DNA from: an uncultured Duncaniella sp. | GTDB taxonomy: Bacteria; Bacteroidota; Bacteroidia; Bacteroidales; Muribaculaceae | Assembly: GCA_958352885.1 (NCBI GenBank) | Contig: CATWQI010000001.1 | Coordinates: forward strand, 1 to 64,000 | Direction of reading: 5' to 3' | DNA length: 64,000 nt | Part shown: positions 1 through 6,832 of the stretch, piece by piece | How positions within the stretch are numbered: the first letter of the stretch is position 1 | Layout of the letters: every line of letters starts with the position of its first letter | The notes under the pieces: generated by a model | What the model was told of the DNA's origin: nothing | Database searches by the model: none | What the model saw: the letters and a program-made list of their open reading frames with translations, nothing else | Made by a program: the position numbers and the translations under genes

Positions 1-163
1 CTGCCAGATAATCCACCGGGTAACCGTAACACTCGTTCGCCTCCCGCACGATACGCTGAATCTTCATAGGCATGGCACCCAACGGGAAATCGCCGCCTTT
101 AATCTTCACGCTCATGTCAACAGCCTTGCCGAGCACAAGCATCGGGTCGATAGACTTTCCCAT
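1..163 (-). CDS. DUF3987 family protein, N-terminus only
   Basis: Partial gene running off the left edge; only about 54 codons from the ATG at 163 are visible. The reading starts MGKSIDPMLVLGKAVDMSVK and continues with a segment ending in YPVDYLA. This matches the N-terminal region of the E2 DUF3987 protein (31668-32621: FPVQVFPAKMQRI, then FPIDYTA). DUF3987 proteins are associated with replication or primase modules of Bacteroidetes mobile elements; the role here is inferred from that. It begins 3 bp after the HTH gene stop, so the two are probably translated together. Confidence 0.7.
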   Translation of the reverse strand, partial: MGKSIDPMLVLGKAVDMSVKIKGGDFPLGAMPMKIQRIVREANECYGYPVDYLA

Positions 164-166
164 AGG

Positions 167-553
167 CTATCGTCGGTTAATGGATTTGGCGCGCGTGCCG
201 CGACTGATTTCGGATTCCATCTCGGCAAAAGAAAGAACTGAAGACTGGCGTTTGTTTTCTTTTACATGCTCAACGAGTTCACTCTCGATGAATCGCCATT
301 CTTTTTCTCCCGGCACTTTGTATGCCGGCACCAGACCCTCCTTTGCAAGACGGTAGACTGTGGATTTAGCCTTGCCAAGAATTTCACAGGCCTCTGCCAG
401 ACCGATGAATTTTGTGTTGGACTTCGGTTTACCTCTCTCGGAGGTGAGTTGAGCGCGAAGCTCCCTCACCTCATCGGCCAATTCCCTAACGAGATTGACC
501 AGCGATGACACTGCACCTGGCAGCTCATCGAATGTAATGGTGTTGTTGTACAT
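167..553 (-). CDS. Small helix-turn-helix (excisionase-like) DNA-binding protein
   Basis: 128 aa. The ATG at 553 is chosen over an upstream in-frame start because the product then begins MYNNTITFDELPGAVSSLVN and equals the length of the E2 homologue (32626-33012). The N-terminal half is helical (LVNLVRELADEVRELRAQL). The C-terminal half holds a MerR/HTH_17-type motif (IGLAEACEILGKAKSTVYRLAKEG) followed by a wing (VPGEKEWRF). Such proteins act as excisionases or module regulators; which role applies here is inference. A palindrome lies directly upstream (559-590), and DUF3987 follows 3 bp downstream. Confidence 0.75.
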   Translation of the reverse strand: MYNNTITFDELPGAVSSLVNLVRELADEVRELRAQLTSERGKPKSNTKFIGLAEACEILGKAKSTVYRLAKEGLVPAYKVPGEKEWRFIESELVEHVKENKRQSSVLSFAEMESEISRGTRAKSINRR

Positions 554-558
554 GAAAA

Positions 559-590
559 CTGGCGAACCCACGTTTATGTGAATTCGCCAG
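559..590. promoter_or_regulatory. Inverted repeat upstream of the HTH gene (candidate operator)
   Basis: CTGGCGAA (559-566) and TTCGCCAG (583-590) form a perfect 8-bp inverted repeat with a 16-bp spacer, between the start codon at 553 and the TACTTTG promoter-like box (591-597 on the complement). A comparable palindrome precedes the E2 homologue (33015-33056), which suggests autoregulation. Confidence 0.5.
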
Positions 591-658
591 CAAAGTACGG
601 AAGTGTATAAATGGTGGAATTGAGCACCCGGTTCAGGGCTATTCCCACCGTAGCCCCA
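591..658 (-). promoter_or_regulatory. Cis-element copy A upstream of the HTH gene
   Basis: On the minus strand this reads CGGTGGGAAT, GCCCT, AAC, GGGTG, TCCAC, ATTT and ACACT in order, ending in TACTTTG (close to the Bacteroidetes -7 box). The same words in the same order occur at 3241-3312, upstream of the integrase. GTGGAAT/ATTCCCAC can pair to form a bulged hairpin. Confidence 0.55.
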
Positions 659-663
659 CCATG

Positions 664-1755
664 TCACCACCCATCGTTATAACTGTATTCGTCAGGGTCT
701 TCTAAAATGTTATCTCCGGGATTATAAGGAGTTAACGTCTCTGCCATATCAGCCATTGCCAACTCCATCGCACTCATAGCGCGTTTTTGCTTAGATGTTT
801 CTTTAGAAGATTTTTTAGGTTTGGATGGCTGTTTTTTCGAGGCCGTTTTTTCGGTTACGGATTTGGTGGGAGTTTCCACCGGATCATCTTCATCAGGGAT
901 TACAAAACATTCAACATTTTCGTTGATTTTTATCTTGCCTTGTGTGCCGTTATATTTCAGTTTTCTTTCAATGGTGCATACCTCGACATCGCGGAACGTA
1001 TCGGCAAACACCTGTTTCAAGAAATGTGCCGTGTGAAGATTATACTTCTTGAACGGTTTGGCTATGTTCCAGCCAAAGTGCATCATGTCGGTGGTAGAGA
1101 GTTCGTCAGGCAGTCTGATTGCTGCCTCTTTCGGAAATTCCGGTACACCCGACGTGTGGATAAATTCAGTTACTGCGTCAATGATTTTCTCCACAACATT
1201 CTTTTCAACGAACGGAGACATGATATAACCGACATACAGGATTACATTAGCTTCTTTTTCATAGGCTCTGTCTTCCTGACGTTTCTTGGCCTGTTCGCGT
1301 CTTCCCTCATAGTCGATGACAATTTTCTTCGGTGTAGGAGTCTCGATTTTCACAATACCGGATTGTGAGGCATCTACGGTCTGTTCAGTCGTCGGGACTT
1401 CGATGGCGGGTTGCTGAATATGCGCTGTTGGCTTGACCGTGGTATCTTCAGAGATTGGCAAAGATTCCGTTGACAGTTCTGCTTCTGCCAACTCTATGGT
1501 CTGTCGCTCTTGAAAGCCGAGCCATCTGAAAAGGCTCTGGAAGGCAGACTCAAAAGTTTTGATAAAGAAATCGCTGAATCCCAAGTACAACAGTACAAAG
1601 GCAACGATAATGCCGATAAATATCAGATTGGCATTGAAACTACTCATGCCGCCGGTGTCTATTGCGGATTGTCGGGCAACTGCGGCGAGCGCAAGAGCAG
1701 CTAAGCCAATCCATAACTTTAGTTGCCAGTGTTCGGGGATATGTCCGTTCTTCAT
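664..1755 (-). CDS. Two-TM membrane protein of the element backbone
   Basis: 363 aa, function unknown. Two hydrophobic segments lie near the N-terminus (about residues 14-27, LWIGLAALALAAVA, and about 43-62, LIFIGIIVAFVLLYLGFSDF). A Pro/Thr/Lys-rich linker follows, then a soluble domain (about 150-290) and a Lys/Ser-rich stretch (KQPSKPKKSSKETSKQKR). It matches in position and layout the longer E2 protein at 33872-35278 (N-terminal TM pair, then a domain containing CYNVGKFL or related text). It belongs to the element core, not the cargo. A role in maintenance or transfer is only inference. Confidence 0.6.
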   Translation of the reverse strand: MKNGHIPEHWQLKLWIGLAALALAAVARQSAIDTGGMSSFNANLIFIGIIVAFVLLYLGFSDFFIKTFESAFQSLFRWLGFQERQTIELAEAELSTESLPISEDTTVKPTAHIQQPAIEVPTTEQTVDASQSGIVKIETPTPKKIVIDYEGRREQAKKRQEDRAYEKEANVILYVGYIMSPFVEKNVVEKIIDAVTEFIHTSGVPEFPKEAAIRLPDELSTTDMMHFGWNIAKPFKKYNLHTAHFLKQVFADTFRDVEVCTIERKLKYNGTQGKIKINENVECFVIPDEDDPVETPTKSVTEKTASKKQPSKPKKSSKETSKQKRAMSAMELAMADMAETLTPYNPGDNILEDPDEYSYNDGW

Positions 1756-1827
1756 TCTTTTAATTTTGTGAAAAATTCATCAATTTTTATAACGAACACA
1801 ACCCTAATGATGTTCAGCGACATAAAA

Positions 1828-1857
1828 AGTGCCACCCCGAGTTAATGGAGTGGCACT
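1828..1857 (-). terminator. Hairpin terminator after the small protein gene
   Basis: AGTGCCAC (1828-1835) pairs with GTGGCACT (1850-1857). On the minus strand the stem is followed by ACTTTTTATG, giving a U-run, so it suits a terminator for the gene at 1877-2047 on that strand. Confidence 0.6.
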
Positions 1858-1876
1858 GCATACTGCTAAATGTCAA

Positions 1877-2047
1877 TCAAGATTGCCCGATAGGAAAATG
1901 CTTTTGTTCATACTCTCTGACAATCTCTGAAGCCTCGATAAGTTCGACGGCATTAGCATCTGTCGATGGAGTGTTATCCGAAATAAGAGGTAATAGTTCC
2001 TCTATGCGACGGAGAGCTGATTCATATTGCTGTTCGGTTATATCCAT
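1877..2047 (-). CDS. Small acidic protein, HigA-antitoxin N-terminal-like
   Basis: 56 aa from the ATG at 2047 (MDITEQQYESALRRIEELLP). In-frame ATGs at 2065 and 2071 are possible but sit against a TATATTTG promoter-like box on the minus strand, so the later start is preferred. The sequence (EELLPLISDNTP, then ELIEASEIVREYEQKHFPI) resembles the N-terminal helical part of Bacteroidetes HigA-type antitoxins, but no HTH domain follows and no toxin is adjacent. It is either a stand-alone small regulator or a relic. It is followed by the hairpin at 1828-1857. Confidence 0.45.
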   Translation of the reverse strand: MDITEQQYESALRRIEELLPLISDNTPSTDANAVELIEASEIVREYEQKHFPIGQS

Positions 2048-2108
2048 TTTCGTTACATTTTTCATTTGCAAATATAACTCATTTTTCTGAAAACCGAGCC
2101 AATCGCAT

Positions 2109-3215
2109 CTATTTCAGCGAAATGACCATAGATGCCTCTCTCGCTCGTTCATCGACGACTTTTGCGTAGATTTGCGTGTTTTTCACGCTTTTGTGGGTCA
2201 ACATCTTGCTGATGGTGAGAATGTCTACGCCGTTGGCGGCAAGCAACGTAGCGAAGCTGTGGCGCGTCGAATGGAAGGTTATCCGTCGGGTAATGCCAGC
2301 GGATTTAATCCACTCTTTCAGAGGATGATTCACCATGTGGCGTTTGAGACCTTTGAAAATCAAACCTTCCGAACGTTCACCGCAGAGTGCGAGAGTCTCA
2401 TCGCTGATAGGAAGGTTGGTTTCTTCCTCAGTTTTCTCAGTACACATTCTGATAAGATAGCCTCCATCCTGTCCCATCTGGATATGCTCCCATGAGAGTT
2501 GCAGGATGTCGCTTATGCGAAGTCCGGTCATGCAGCTAAACAGAACCGCCTGTTTCAGAACGGGAATCTTACAAGGCGTAGCGACAAGCAGCTTGACTTC
2601 CGCGAGTGTAAGAAACTCTTTCTTGACCTCCTTCCACTCGATTTTCTCAAGGAAGTCATTGACATTCTCGCGGAGATATTTCTCCTGATAAGCCATTTTC
2701 AGCAAGGCACGGAATGTCGACCAGTATCCTGCCGCCGAATTGTGGGAGATTGGTCCTTTACCGTTGTTGCGCTGACGTTGGGCAGATAGAAGATAAGTAC
2801 GGAAGCCCTTGCAGAAGTCAACTGTCAGGTCGCAGAAACGACACTTGCCCTTGCAGTAGATTTCAAAGTGCCGGAGAACGCAGTCCCATTTCTGATACTT
2901 CTGACGGCATTTCTGCTTGAAGTAGGCAAGAAAGTCCATGCGTAGCTTCTCCTTATCAAGAAAATCGAACTGCTCGTTAAGCAACTGCTCGAAGCGACGG
3001 CAGCGGATAGCTTCAGCCTTTTCAAGCATTGAGGAGTTAAACTGACGCTCCCGCTCATTCTTGGGCGAGGCATAGATATAGATGCCGAGGGTTTCACGGC
3101 GGCTCATCCGGTTGGTATGAGGATTACGGATGGCAGGATAGAAATCAAGGTAGAGCGATATGCGTCCACCCGAAATAGCCTTCTGACGAAGGAAAACTTT
3201 GGTGCATGTATTCAT
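2109..3215 (-). CDS. int: Tyrosine integrase of E1
   Basis: Site-specific recombinase that integrates and excises the element. The start is set at the ATG 3215 (MNTCTKVFLRQKAISGGRIS), giving 368 aa, the same as the E2 integrase. An in-frame TTG at 3260 lies upstream of the likely -7 box (3241-3248) and is rejected. Domains: N-terminal arm-binding region, SAM-like core-binding region (about 85-190), C-terminal catalytic domain with the Arg of CMTGLRISD (about R233), the HSTRH box (about 315-319), the His of LTHKS (about 341) and the nucleophile Tyr of NTQIYAK (about 350). All catalytic residues are present, so it should be active. Confidence 0.9.
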   Translation of the reverse strand: MNTCTKVFLRQKAISGGRISLYLDFYPAIRNPHTNRMSRRETLGIYIYASPKNERERQFNSSMLEKAEAIRCRRFEQLLNEQFDFLDKEKLRMDFLAYFKQKCRQKYQKWDCVLRHFEIYCKGKCRFCDLTVDFCKGFRTYLLSAQRQRNNGKGPISHNSAAGYWSTFRALLKMAYQEKYLRENVNDFLEKIEWKEVKKEFLTLAEVKLLVATPCKIPVLKQAVLFSCMTGLRISDILQLSWEHIQMGQDGGYLIRMCTEKTEEETNLPISDETLALCGERSEGLIFKGLKRHMVNHPLKEWIKSAGITRRITFHSTRHSFATLLAANGVDILTISKMLTHKSVKNTQIYAKVVDERAREASMVISLK

Positions 3216-3240
3216 ACGCGTTTGATTTAGAGATTTGATG

Positions 3241-3312
3241 CGAAGGTAGGGAGTGTTCAAATAGTGGACTCAGACACCCTGTTAAGGGCAATTCCCACCG
3301 ATAGCCCACCGT
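3241..3312 (-). promoter_or_regulatory. Cis-element copy B upstream of the E1 integrase
   Basis: Second copy of the element at 591-658: on the minus strand CGGTGGGAAT, GCCCT, AAC, GGGTG, TCCAC, ATTT, ACACT and TACCTTCG in order. It ends about 26 bp before the integrase ATG, in the place expected for promoter plus operator. It is absent upstream of the E2 integrase. Confidence 0.55.
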
Positions 3313-3324
3313 AGTTCCACCGCA

Positions 3325-4212
3325 TCAAATCTTGGGTGGAGAAAACAGATTATCAAGCTCTTGCTTTGATATTTTGACGATTCTTCCGACCTTAATCTTG
3401 CTTATGCCGTAGGTCTTGACATAATGATAAATCTGGTCGCGTGTCATGTTGTACTTTTCAATTGCCTCCGGAATCGTATAGTATTCCGGCTCATTGACTG
3501 CAACGCCTTTAGCCTTGTCGAAATGCCATTTTGAATAGCGGGCTTCACAACCTATTTTCATTTTCGGAATTCTCTCCTTTGAGACAAGATTATAGATTGC
3601 CGAGAGCGACATGCCATAATGCTCCTGTATCTCCGCAGCAGTGTACCATTCGGTAATTTCTTCTTTCGGGGCAGACTTGGCAAAGAACCGGTCAATGTGC
3701 GGCTTGCTCCACAGAGTTTTCCCTCGTTGGGTTAGCTTTGGGAAATTGTTTTCTTTCGCCGCCTTGAATAGCCACGAATTGCTGATGCCGAATTTTTCCA
3801 GCACCTCTTTGGTGGTGTAGAACTCAGTGATAGTCTGCTTCTCCTTTGCCGGACGTAACTGATAGAGATGTGAACCATCGAAAAGAGAATTAAGGCCGTC
3901 TCTACTGATAATAGTTTTTCCCTTGAACTGGAAACAAGGGATAGAATTAGCGGCAAGATAATTGTAGATGGAAGCACGACATACTCCGAGAAGTCTGGCA
4001 CATTGAGCCGGAGTTATGAACAGGCGTTTGTCATCGCTCATTTGAAGCATTGATGCCTTGGCTTGTTCACGCTCGACATGCTGTTTGCGCTTCGCATCCT
4101 TGTAGGCGTGTTCGGCGCATCTTTTACAGCAATAACGTGTCGTACATTTTCTTGCTATGAACGTGCTGCTACACCATTCACAGGTCTTGGTGATTTCGAT
4201 TGTACTGCTCAT
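3325..4212 (-). CDS. Zinc-finger protein with four tandem HTH modules
   Basis: 295 aa. Residues 11-32 carry a Cys cluster (CEWC, then YCCKRC) typical of a small zinc ribbon. Four MerR/HTH_17-like modules follow at about 65-91 (FITPAQCARLLGVCRASIYN), 131-157 (FYTTKEVLEKFGISNSWLFK), 189-215 (WYTAAEIQEHYGMSLSAIYN) and 244-270 (YYTIPEAIEKYNMTRDQIYH), each ending in a short basic wing. It is a DNA-binding protein, probably a recombination directionality factor or regulator of the element; this role is inferred from its place between integrase and element end. Four 10-bp phased repeats (4250-4289) lie 38 bp upstream of its ATG. The E2 homologue is 38499-39410. Confidence 0.75.
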   Translation of the reverse strand: MSSTIEITKTCEWCSSTFIARKCTTRYCCKRCAEHAYKDAKRKQHVEREQAKASMLQMSDDKRLFITPAQCARLLGVCRASIYNYLAANSIPCFQFKGKTIISRDGLNSLFDGSHLYQLRPAKEKQTITEFYTTKEVLEKFGISNSWLFKAAKENNFPKLTQRGKTLWSKPHIDRFFAKSAPKEEITEWYTAAEIQEHYGMSLSAIYNLVSKERIPKMKIGCEARYSKWHFDKAKGVAVNEPEYYTIPEAIEKYNMTRDQIYHYVKTYGISKIKVGRIVKISKQELDNLFSPPKI

Positions 4213-4249
4213 TTTACGTTGTTATTTCTGTTAATTTTCTGTTAAAAGT

Positions 4250-4289
4250 GTCTAACCGCGTCTATTGGTGTCTAAGGATGTCTAAATCC
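4250..4289. repeat. Four helically phased 10-bp repeats at the E1 end
   Basis: GTCTAACCGC, GTCTATTGGT, GTCTAAGGAT and GTCTAAATCC lie end to end with exact 10-bp period. The first four to five bases (GTCTA) are constant and the rest vary. They sit upstream of the four-HTH gene. E2 has an equivalent array at 39439-39478. Confidence 0.8.
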
Positions 4290-4330
4290 TCTACAACCTC
4301 TCTGACTGGTTAGCCCCGATTGAGTAACGA

Positions 4331-4350
4331 GATACAACCGGGATACAAAA
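4331..4350. other. Candidate attachment-region repeats of E1
   Basis: GATACAA (4331-4337) and GATACAAAA (4342-4350) form a short tandem repeat followed by ATGGGCGTAAAA. The E2 end has the parallel layout CGTACAAAAT/CCGTACAAAAT and TAGTGCATAAAA (39521-39552), and CCGTACAAAAT recurs at 4701. Candidate integrase core or arm sites; no att core is proven. Confidence 0.3.
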
Positions 4351-4403
4351 ATGGGCGTAAAATCGAGCAGAAACGGTTAAAACCGAGAAATGCGGCAACA
4401 AAA

Positions 4404-4427
4404 ATGGCACCCCGTAAAGAGTGCCAT
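4404..4427 (-). terminator. Hairpin at the E1 boundary
   Basis: ATGGCAC (4404-4410) pairs with GTGCCAT (4421-4427). On the minus strand the stem is followed by TTTTTG, so it would stop transcription entering E1 from the hip side. E2 has a counterpart at 39552-39587. Confidence 0.5.
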
Positions 4428-4748
4428 ACTAACAGATTATGCTATTATGTAATCGTTTCTAACTATATCGTCATTTTCCGATGCAGAAACGGTCAATTCT
4501 CTGATATACAGACAGGTGAAAATCTAATCCGTACAAGTGACGTGAATTTTCTATGGTTGCAAATTGCTAACCGTCTGCTACTTAAATCATTACAAGCCGC
4601 ACTTACCAAACCGACAACAGTGACTCAATGCAAAGATAGCGATAATCTTCCGATTATCAAGGCGATATGCAAATTTTAACATTCACATTCGCGTCCTGCG
4701 CCGTACAAAATCAGCAAAAATGCGCTTGTCTCAATTCTTTCCTAACAA
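4428..4748. other. Non-coding junction between E1 and the hip locus
   Basis: About 320 bp without a credible gene. An open frame (4320-4679) crosses the E1 end hairpin and has no promoter or ribosome site. CCGTACAAAAT at 4701-4711 repeats the E2 end sequence at 39531 and may mark the left end of E2. Nothing else recognised. Confidence 0.4.
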
Positions 4749-5753
4749 TCACTCCGATTTTCTGATAAAACGGGTTATTCGCTCGTTGACGATACGGGTG
4801 TAGTTGCGTTTCGCTTTGTCTGGGAGGTAGCTTTGGGCAATGAGTTTTATTGCACCATCTGGTAGGGAGGTGTACTTGTTGAGTATTTTATCCATACGTC
4901 TTTTTACCAAGCCGATTTTATGGCCGAATCTTTCAAAGTCAAGACGGCAGGGATGACCGGTTCGTTCAAATACGCCGCTTTTCTCAATGTCCGGGGATAG
5001 TCCTCCGTCAAGACCAAGATCCTCTCCGTTGACATGGAGACTAGTGTTGAGAAGGTCATAAGCCGGAGCTAAGCGGTAATCTTGTCCGTTAAGAATTAAA
5101 TCGAAATTTTTAAGGTGTGCATCACCGTTGGCGTAGATGTAATTAAATACAACCAATTCAAAGAAACGCTCCATGTCAACCATCCATGCGGCTACATTTG
5201 CTCTAATCGCTTTGGCAATATCCTCGTAACTTCCGCTATATTTGTATTGTTTTCCGGCATTATCTTCATTCTTACCGATTATCGAGGCGAAATCTTCCAT
5301 CGGCAATTTTGAACCATCGGGAAGAATGTCAAAACGACGTGTGATATATACCGACTCTCCTTTGGATGTGAAGCATAGTCCATTAGTCGCGGTCAGTATG
5401 CCATAGACTTGCGATGCTATCTGCATTGTAAGATGTTCATTTGCAGGTATGAGTTTGCGGTCACGCAGAGTTTTGTCCCAAGGTGCAGGTTTCAGGATAT
5501 GCGTTGAGCGTTCTTTATCTCCCGATATTCTGATTTCTCCTGATTTAATAATCGCCGGAAATTTTTCCTGTACCCCGGAGACAGATATGCGGTGCATTGC
5601 CTCAGCAATCTCATCGGCATTTCTAAACTCGTCAATATTAAAAATGAGAATTGGATTTACCTTTATTCCTCCAAACAGCGTTTTCTTTGCTTTGGGGCTA
5701 TATGAATCAAACCCTTCTATAAGTAAAGATGGACAGTTTTTAATTTCAGTCAT
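4749..5753 (-). CDS. hipT: HipT-type serine/threonine kinase toxin
   Basis: 334 aa, the short HipT form of HipA kinases, which lacks the N-subdomain-1 (encoded separately at 5746-6075). HipA/HipT toxins phosphorylate aminoacyl-tRNA synthetases and arrest translation; the target here is unknown. Visible motifs: Gly-rich loop ISVSGVQEKF with two serines at residues 57 and 59 (the SxS autophosphorylation motif position of HipT), catalytic loop NGDAHLKNFD (Asp about 211) and LAPAYDLL (Asp about 233). It overlaps the hipS stop by 8 bp. All catalytic residues are present, so it is probably functional. Confidence 0.88.
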   Translation of the reverse strand: MTEIKNCPSLLIEGFDSYSPKAKKTLFGGIKVNPILIFNIDEFRNADEIAEAMHRISVSGVQEKFPAIIKSGEIRISGDKERSTHILKPAPWDKTLRDRKLIPANEHLTMQIASQVYGILTATNGLCFTSKGESVYITRRFDILPDGSKLPMEDFASIIGKNEDNAGKQYKYSGSYEDIAKAIRANVAAWMVDMERFFELVVFNYIYANGDAHLKNFDLILNGQDYRLAPAYDLLNTSLHVNGEDLGLDGGLSPDIEKSGVFERTGHPCRLDFERFGHKIGLVKRRMDKILNKYTSLPDGAIKLIAQSYLPDKAKRNYTRIVNERITRFIRKSE

Positions 5754-6075
5754 TGTTAATCCTCCTTACATTTACAGCTCCGATGAAGTCTTTGTCTGCC
5801 ATTGCATCAAGCAATCCGAAAGAATCATTCTCATCAAGTCTCAATGAACGGCAAATAACCCGGCGATTGGCACCTTCTGGAAGCATATTAGAAAAAAATG
5901 GGAAAAGGTATTCAGAAGTATAAGCGATGCTTTGCTTAGGCAAAGTCACTGAAATTGGAGGCATCTTTGAATTAAGATATTCCGCCTTATATTGGAACGT
6001 ATAGCCGGTTCCGGGGTATTTCTCTGTGAGTACCCCGGCTTCTATATCATTGTAATATACTGCCAACTCTCTCAT
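5746..6075 (-). CDS. hipS: HipS-like protein (HipA N-subdomain-1)
   Basis: 109 aa, corresponding to the N-terminal subdomain of HipA (YYNDIEAGVLTEKYPG, then ISVTLPKQS and LFPFFSNMLPEG). In tripartite HipBST systems this separate small protein acts as the antitoxin, while HipB augments it and represses transcription; applying that here is inference from the identical gene order hipB-hipS-hipT. It begins 13 bp after hipB and its stop overlaps the hipT start, so the three are one operon. Confidence 0.85.
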   Translation of the reverse strand: MRELAVYYNDIEAGVLTEKYPGTGYTFQYKAEYLNSKMPPISVTLPKQSIAYTSEYLFPFFSNMLPEGANRRVICRSLRLDENDSFGLLDAMADKDFIGAVNVRRINND

Positions 6076-6088
6076 TTGTCAACGGTAA

Positions 6089-6289
6089 TTATATAGTCTG
6101 TCGTAGCTTATAATCTATCTCAATACCAAGCACTTCAAGAATCTTCTTTACGGTGTTTAGTGCAGGATTTCCCTTGCCACGCTCAATATCCTTGATTGTG
6201 GCAACTCCGACCTGTGCCATTTCAGCGAGATCTTGTTGTGTGAGGGATAGGATTTCCCTACGTTGCTTCATTATATCTTTAAGCTCCAT
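6089..6289 (-). CDS. hipB: HipB-like XRE-family antitoxin/repressor
   Basis: 66 aa from the ATG 6289 (MELKDIMKQRREILSLTQQD). A longer open frame upstream is just AT-rich promoter DNA. It is a compact XRE HTH (LTQQDLAEMAQVGVATIKDI, then GNPALNTVKKILEVLGI). It should bind the palindromes upstream (6290-6307, 6350-6367, 6411-6428) and repress its own operon. It is first gene of the hipBST operon. Confidence 0.88.
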   Translation of the reverse strand: MELKDIMKQRREILSLTQQDLAEMAQVGVATIKDIERGKGNPALNTVKKILEVLGIEIDYKLRQTI

Positions 6290-6428
6290 AGTATGACATA
6301 ATAAACTTTTGTGCAAATATAGCAAGAAATCCTGACGCAACCAAATAAAAGTATAATAAAGCATACTTTTATGAATACAATTGCACAGTAAAAGTCTTTG
6401 GAACAGATAGAGTATTATATGTTGTACT
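6290..6428 (-). promoter_or_regulatory. hipBST promoter with three AGTAT-N8 operators
   Basis: Promoter on the minus strand: TATATTTG (complement of 6314-6321) and TTTG (complement of 6342-6345) with a 20-bp spacer. Three palindromes share an AGTAT half-site and an 8-bp spacer: AGTAT-N8-AAACT (6290-6307), AGTAT-N8-ATACT (6350-6367, inside a perfect 9-bp repeat) and AGTAT-N8-GTACT (6411-6428). Starts are 60 and 61 bp apart. The 8-bp spacer matches the known layout of HipB operators (TATCC-N8-GGATA in E. coli). Confidence 0.75.
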
Positions 6429-6472
6429 TTGATGAACGAGATTAGGCGTAAATATTCATATTCTAAAAATAA

Positions 6473-6504
6473 TTTGGTTGAATTGTGAAAAAGTATTAAC
6501 TTTG
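6473..6504 (+). promoter_or_regulatory. Strong Bacteroidetes-type promoter
   Basis: TTTG (6473-6476), 20-bp spacer, TAACTTTG (6497-6504), a perfect TAnnTTTG -7 box. It points towards the metallophosphoesterase genes, but about 330 bp and a terminator-like hairpin intervene. Confidence 0.7.
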
Positions 6505-6706
6505 CGCCCACCAAAACTGAAACAAATGTATAGACAGCATTATAACATACCAACTTTCACAGGCATTCAGAGCTTAAAACGCTCCGAAAGCATGACTTGT
6601 GTGCTGTCAGCAAATACAACATCATTACGCGGATATTCCCGACTGCGTTGTTTCAGTGGCTCTACCGAGATAAGTTAATCGTCAAAACAGACGAACTGAA
6701 ATATAC

Positions 6707-6750
6707 CAACTGTCGGAAAGTTTTTACCAACTTCCCGACAGTTGTTTTTT
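6707..6750 (+). terminator. Intrinsic terminator/attenuator upstream of the phosphoesterase genes
   Basis: CAACTGTCGG (6707-6716) pairs perfectly with CCGACAGTTG (6735-6744), followed by six T. It lies between the promoter at 6473-6504 and the first phosphoesterase at 6833, with no other clear promoter after it. It is either the end of a small RNA of about 240 nt or an attenuator. A 50-codon frame (6526-6678) in the leader is unconvincing. Confidence 0.7.
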
Positions 6751-6832
6751 GTGTCCATACTGGTATAACCTTCTCCACCACGATTAGCAGCGGACACAGT
6801 AAGTACCAACGTTTCAACAACTAAAAAAATGT

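Larger units (their letters stand above)
1..4427 (-). mobile_element. Element E1, integrase-proximal end of an integrative element
   Basis: This is the right-hand end of an integrative element whose other end lies left of the window. The backbone, all minus strand, is DUF3987 (partial), 128-aa HTH, two-TM protein, small protein, tyrosine integrase, four-HTH zinc-finger protein. The same order recurs in E2 (31.7-39.4 kb), with matching sizes for the HTH protein (128 aa) and integrase (368 aa). The boundary is inferred from the phased repeats at 4250-4289, the paired TACAA motifs near 4331-4350 and the hairpin at 4404-4427. The exact att core is not established. Confidence 0.65.

Noticed and set aside
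3216..3260. Upstream TTG start of the E1 integrase
   Set aside because: It lies upstream of the likely -7 box; the ATG at 3215 gives the same length as the E2 integrase.
4320..4679. Plus-strand open frame of 119 codons
   Set aside because: It crosses the boundary hairpin, lacks a promoter and ribosome site, and shows no domain; treated as non-coding junction.
6526..6678. 50-codon frame in the leader before the phosphoesterases
   Set aside because: No ribosome site or recognisable protein; the promoter-terminator layout fits RNA better.
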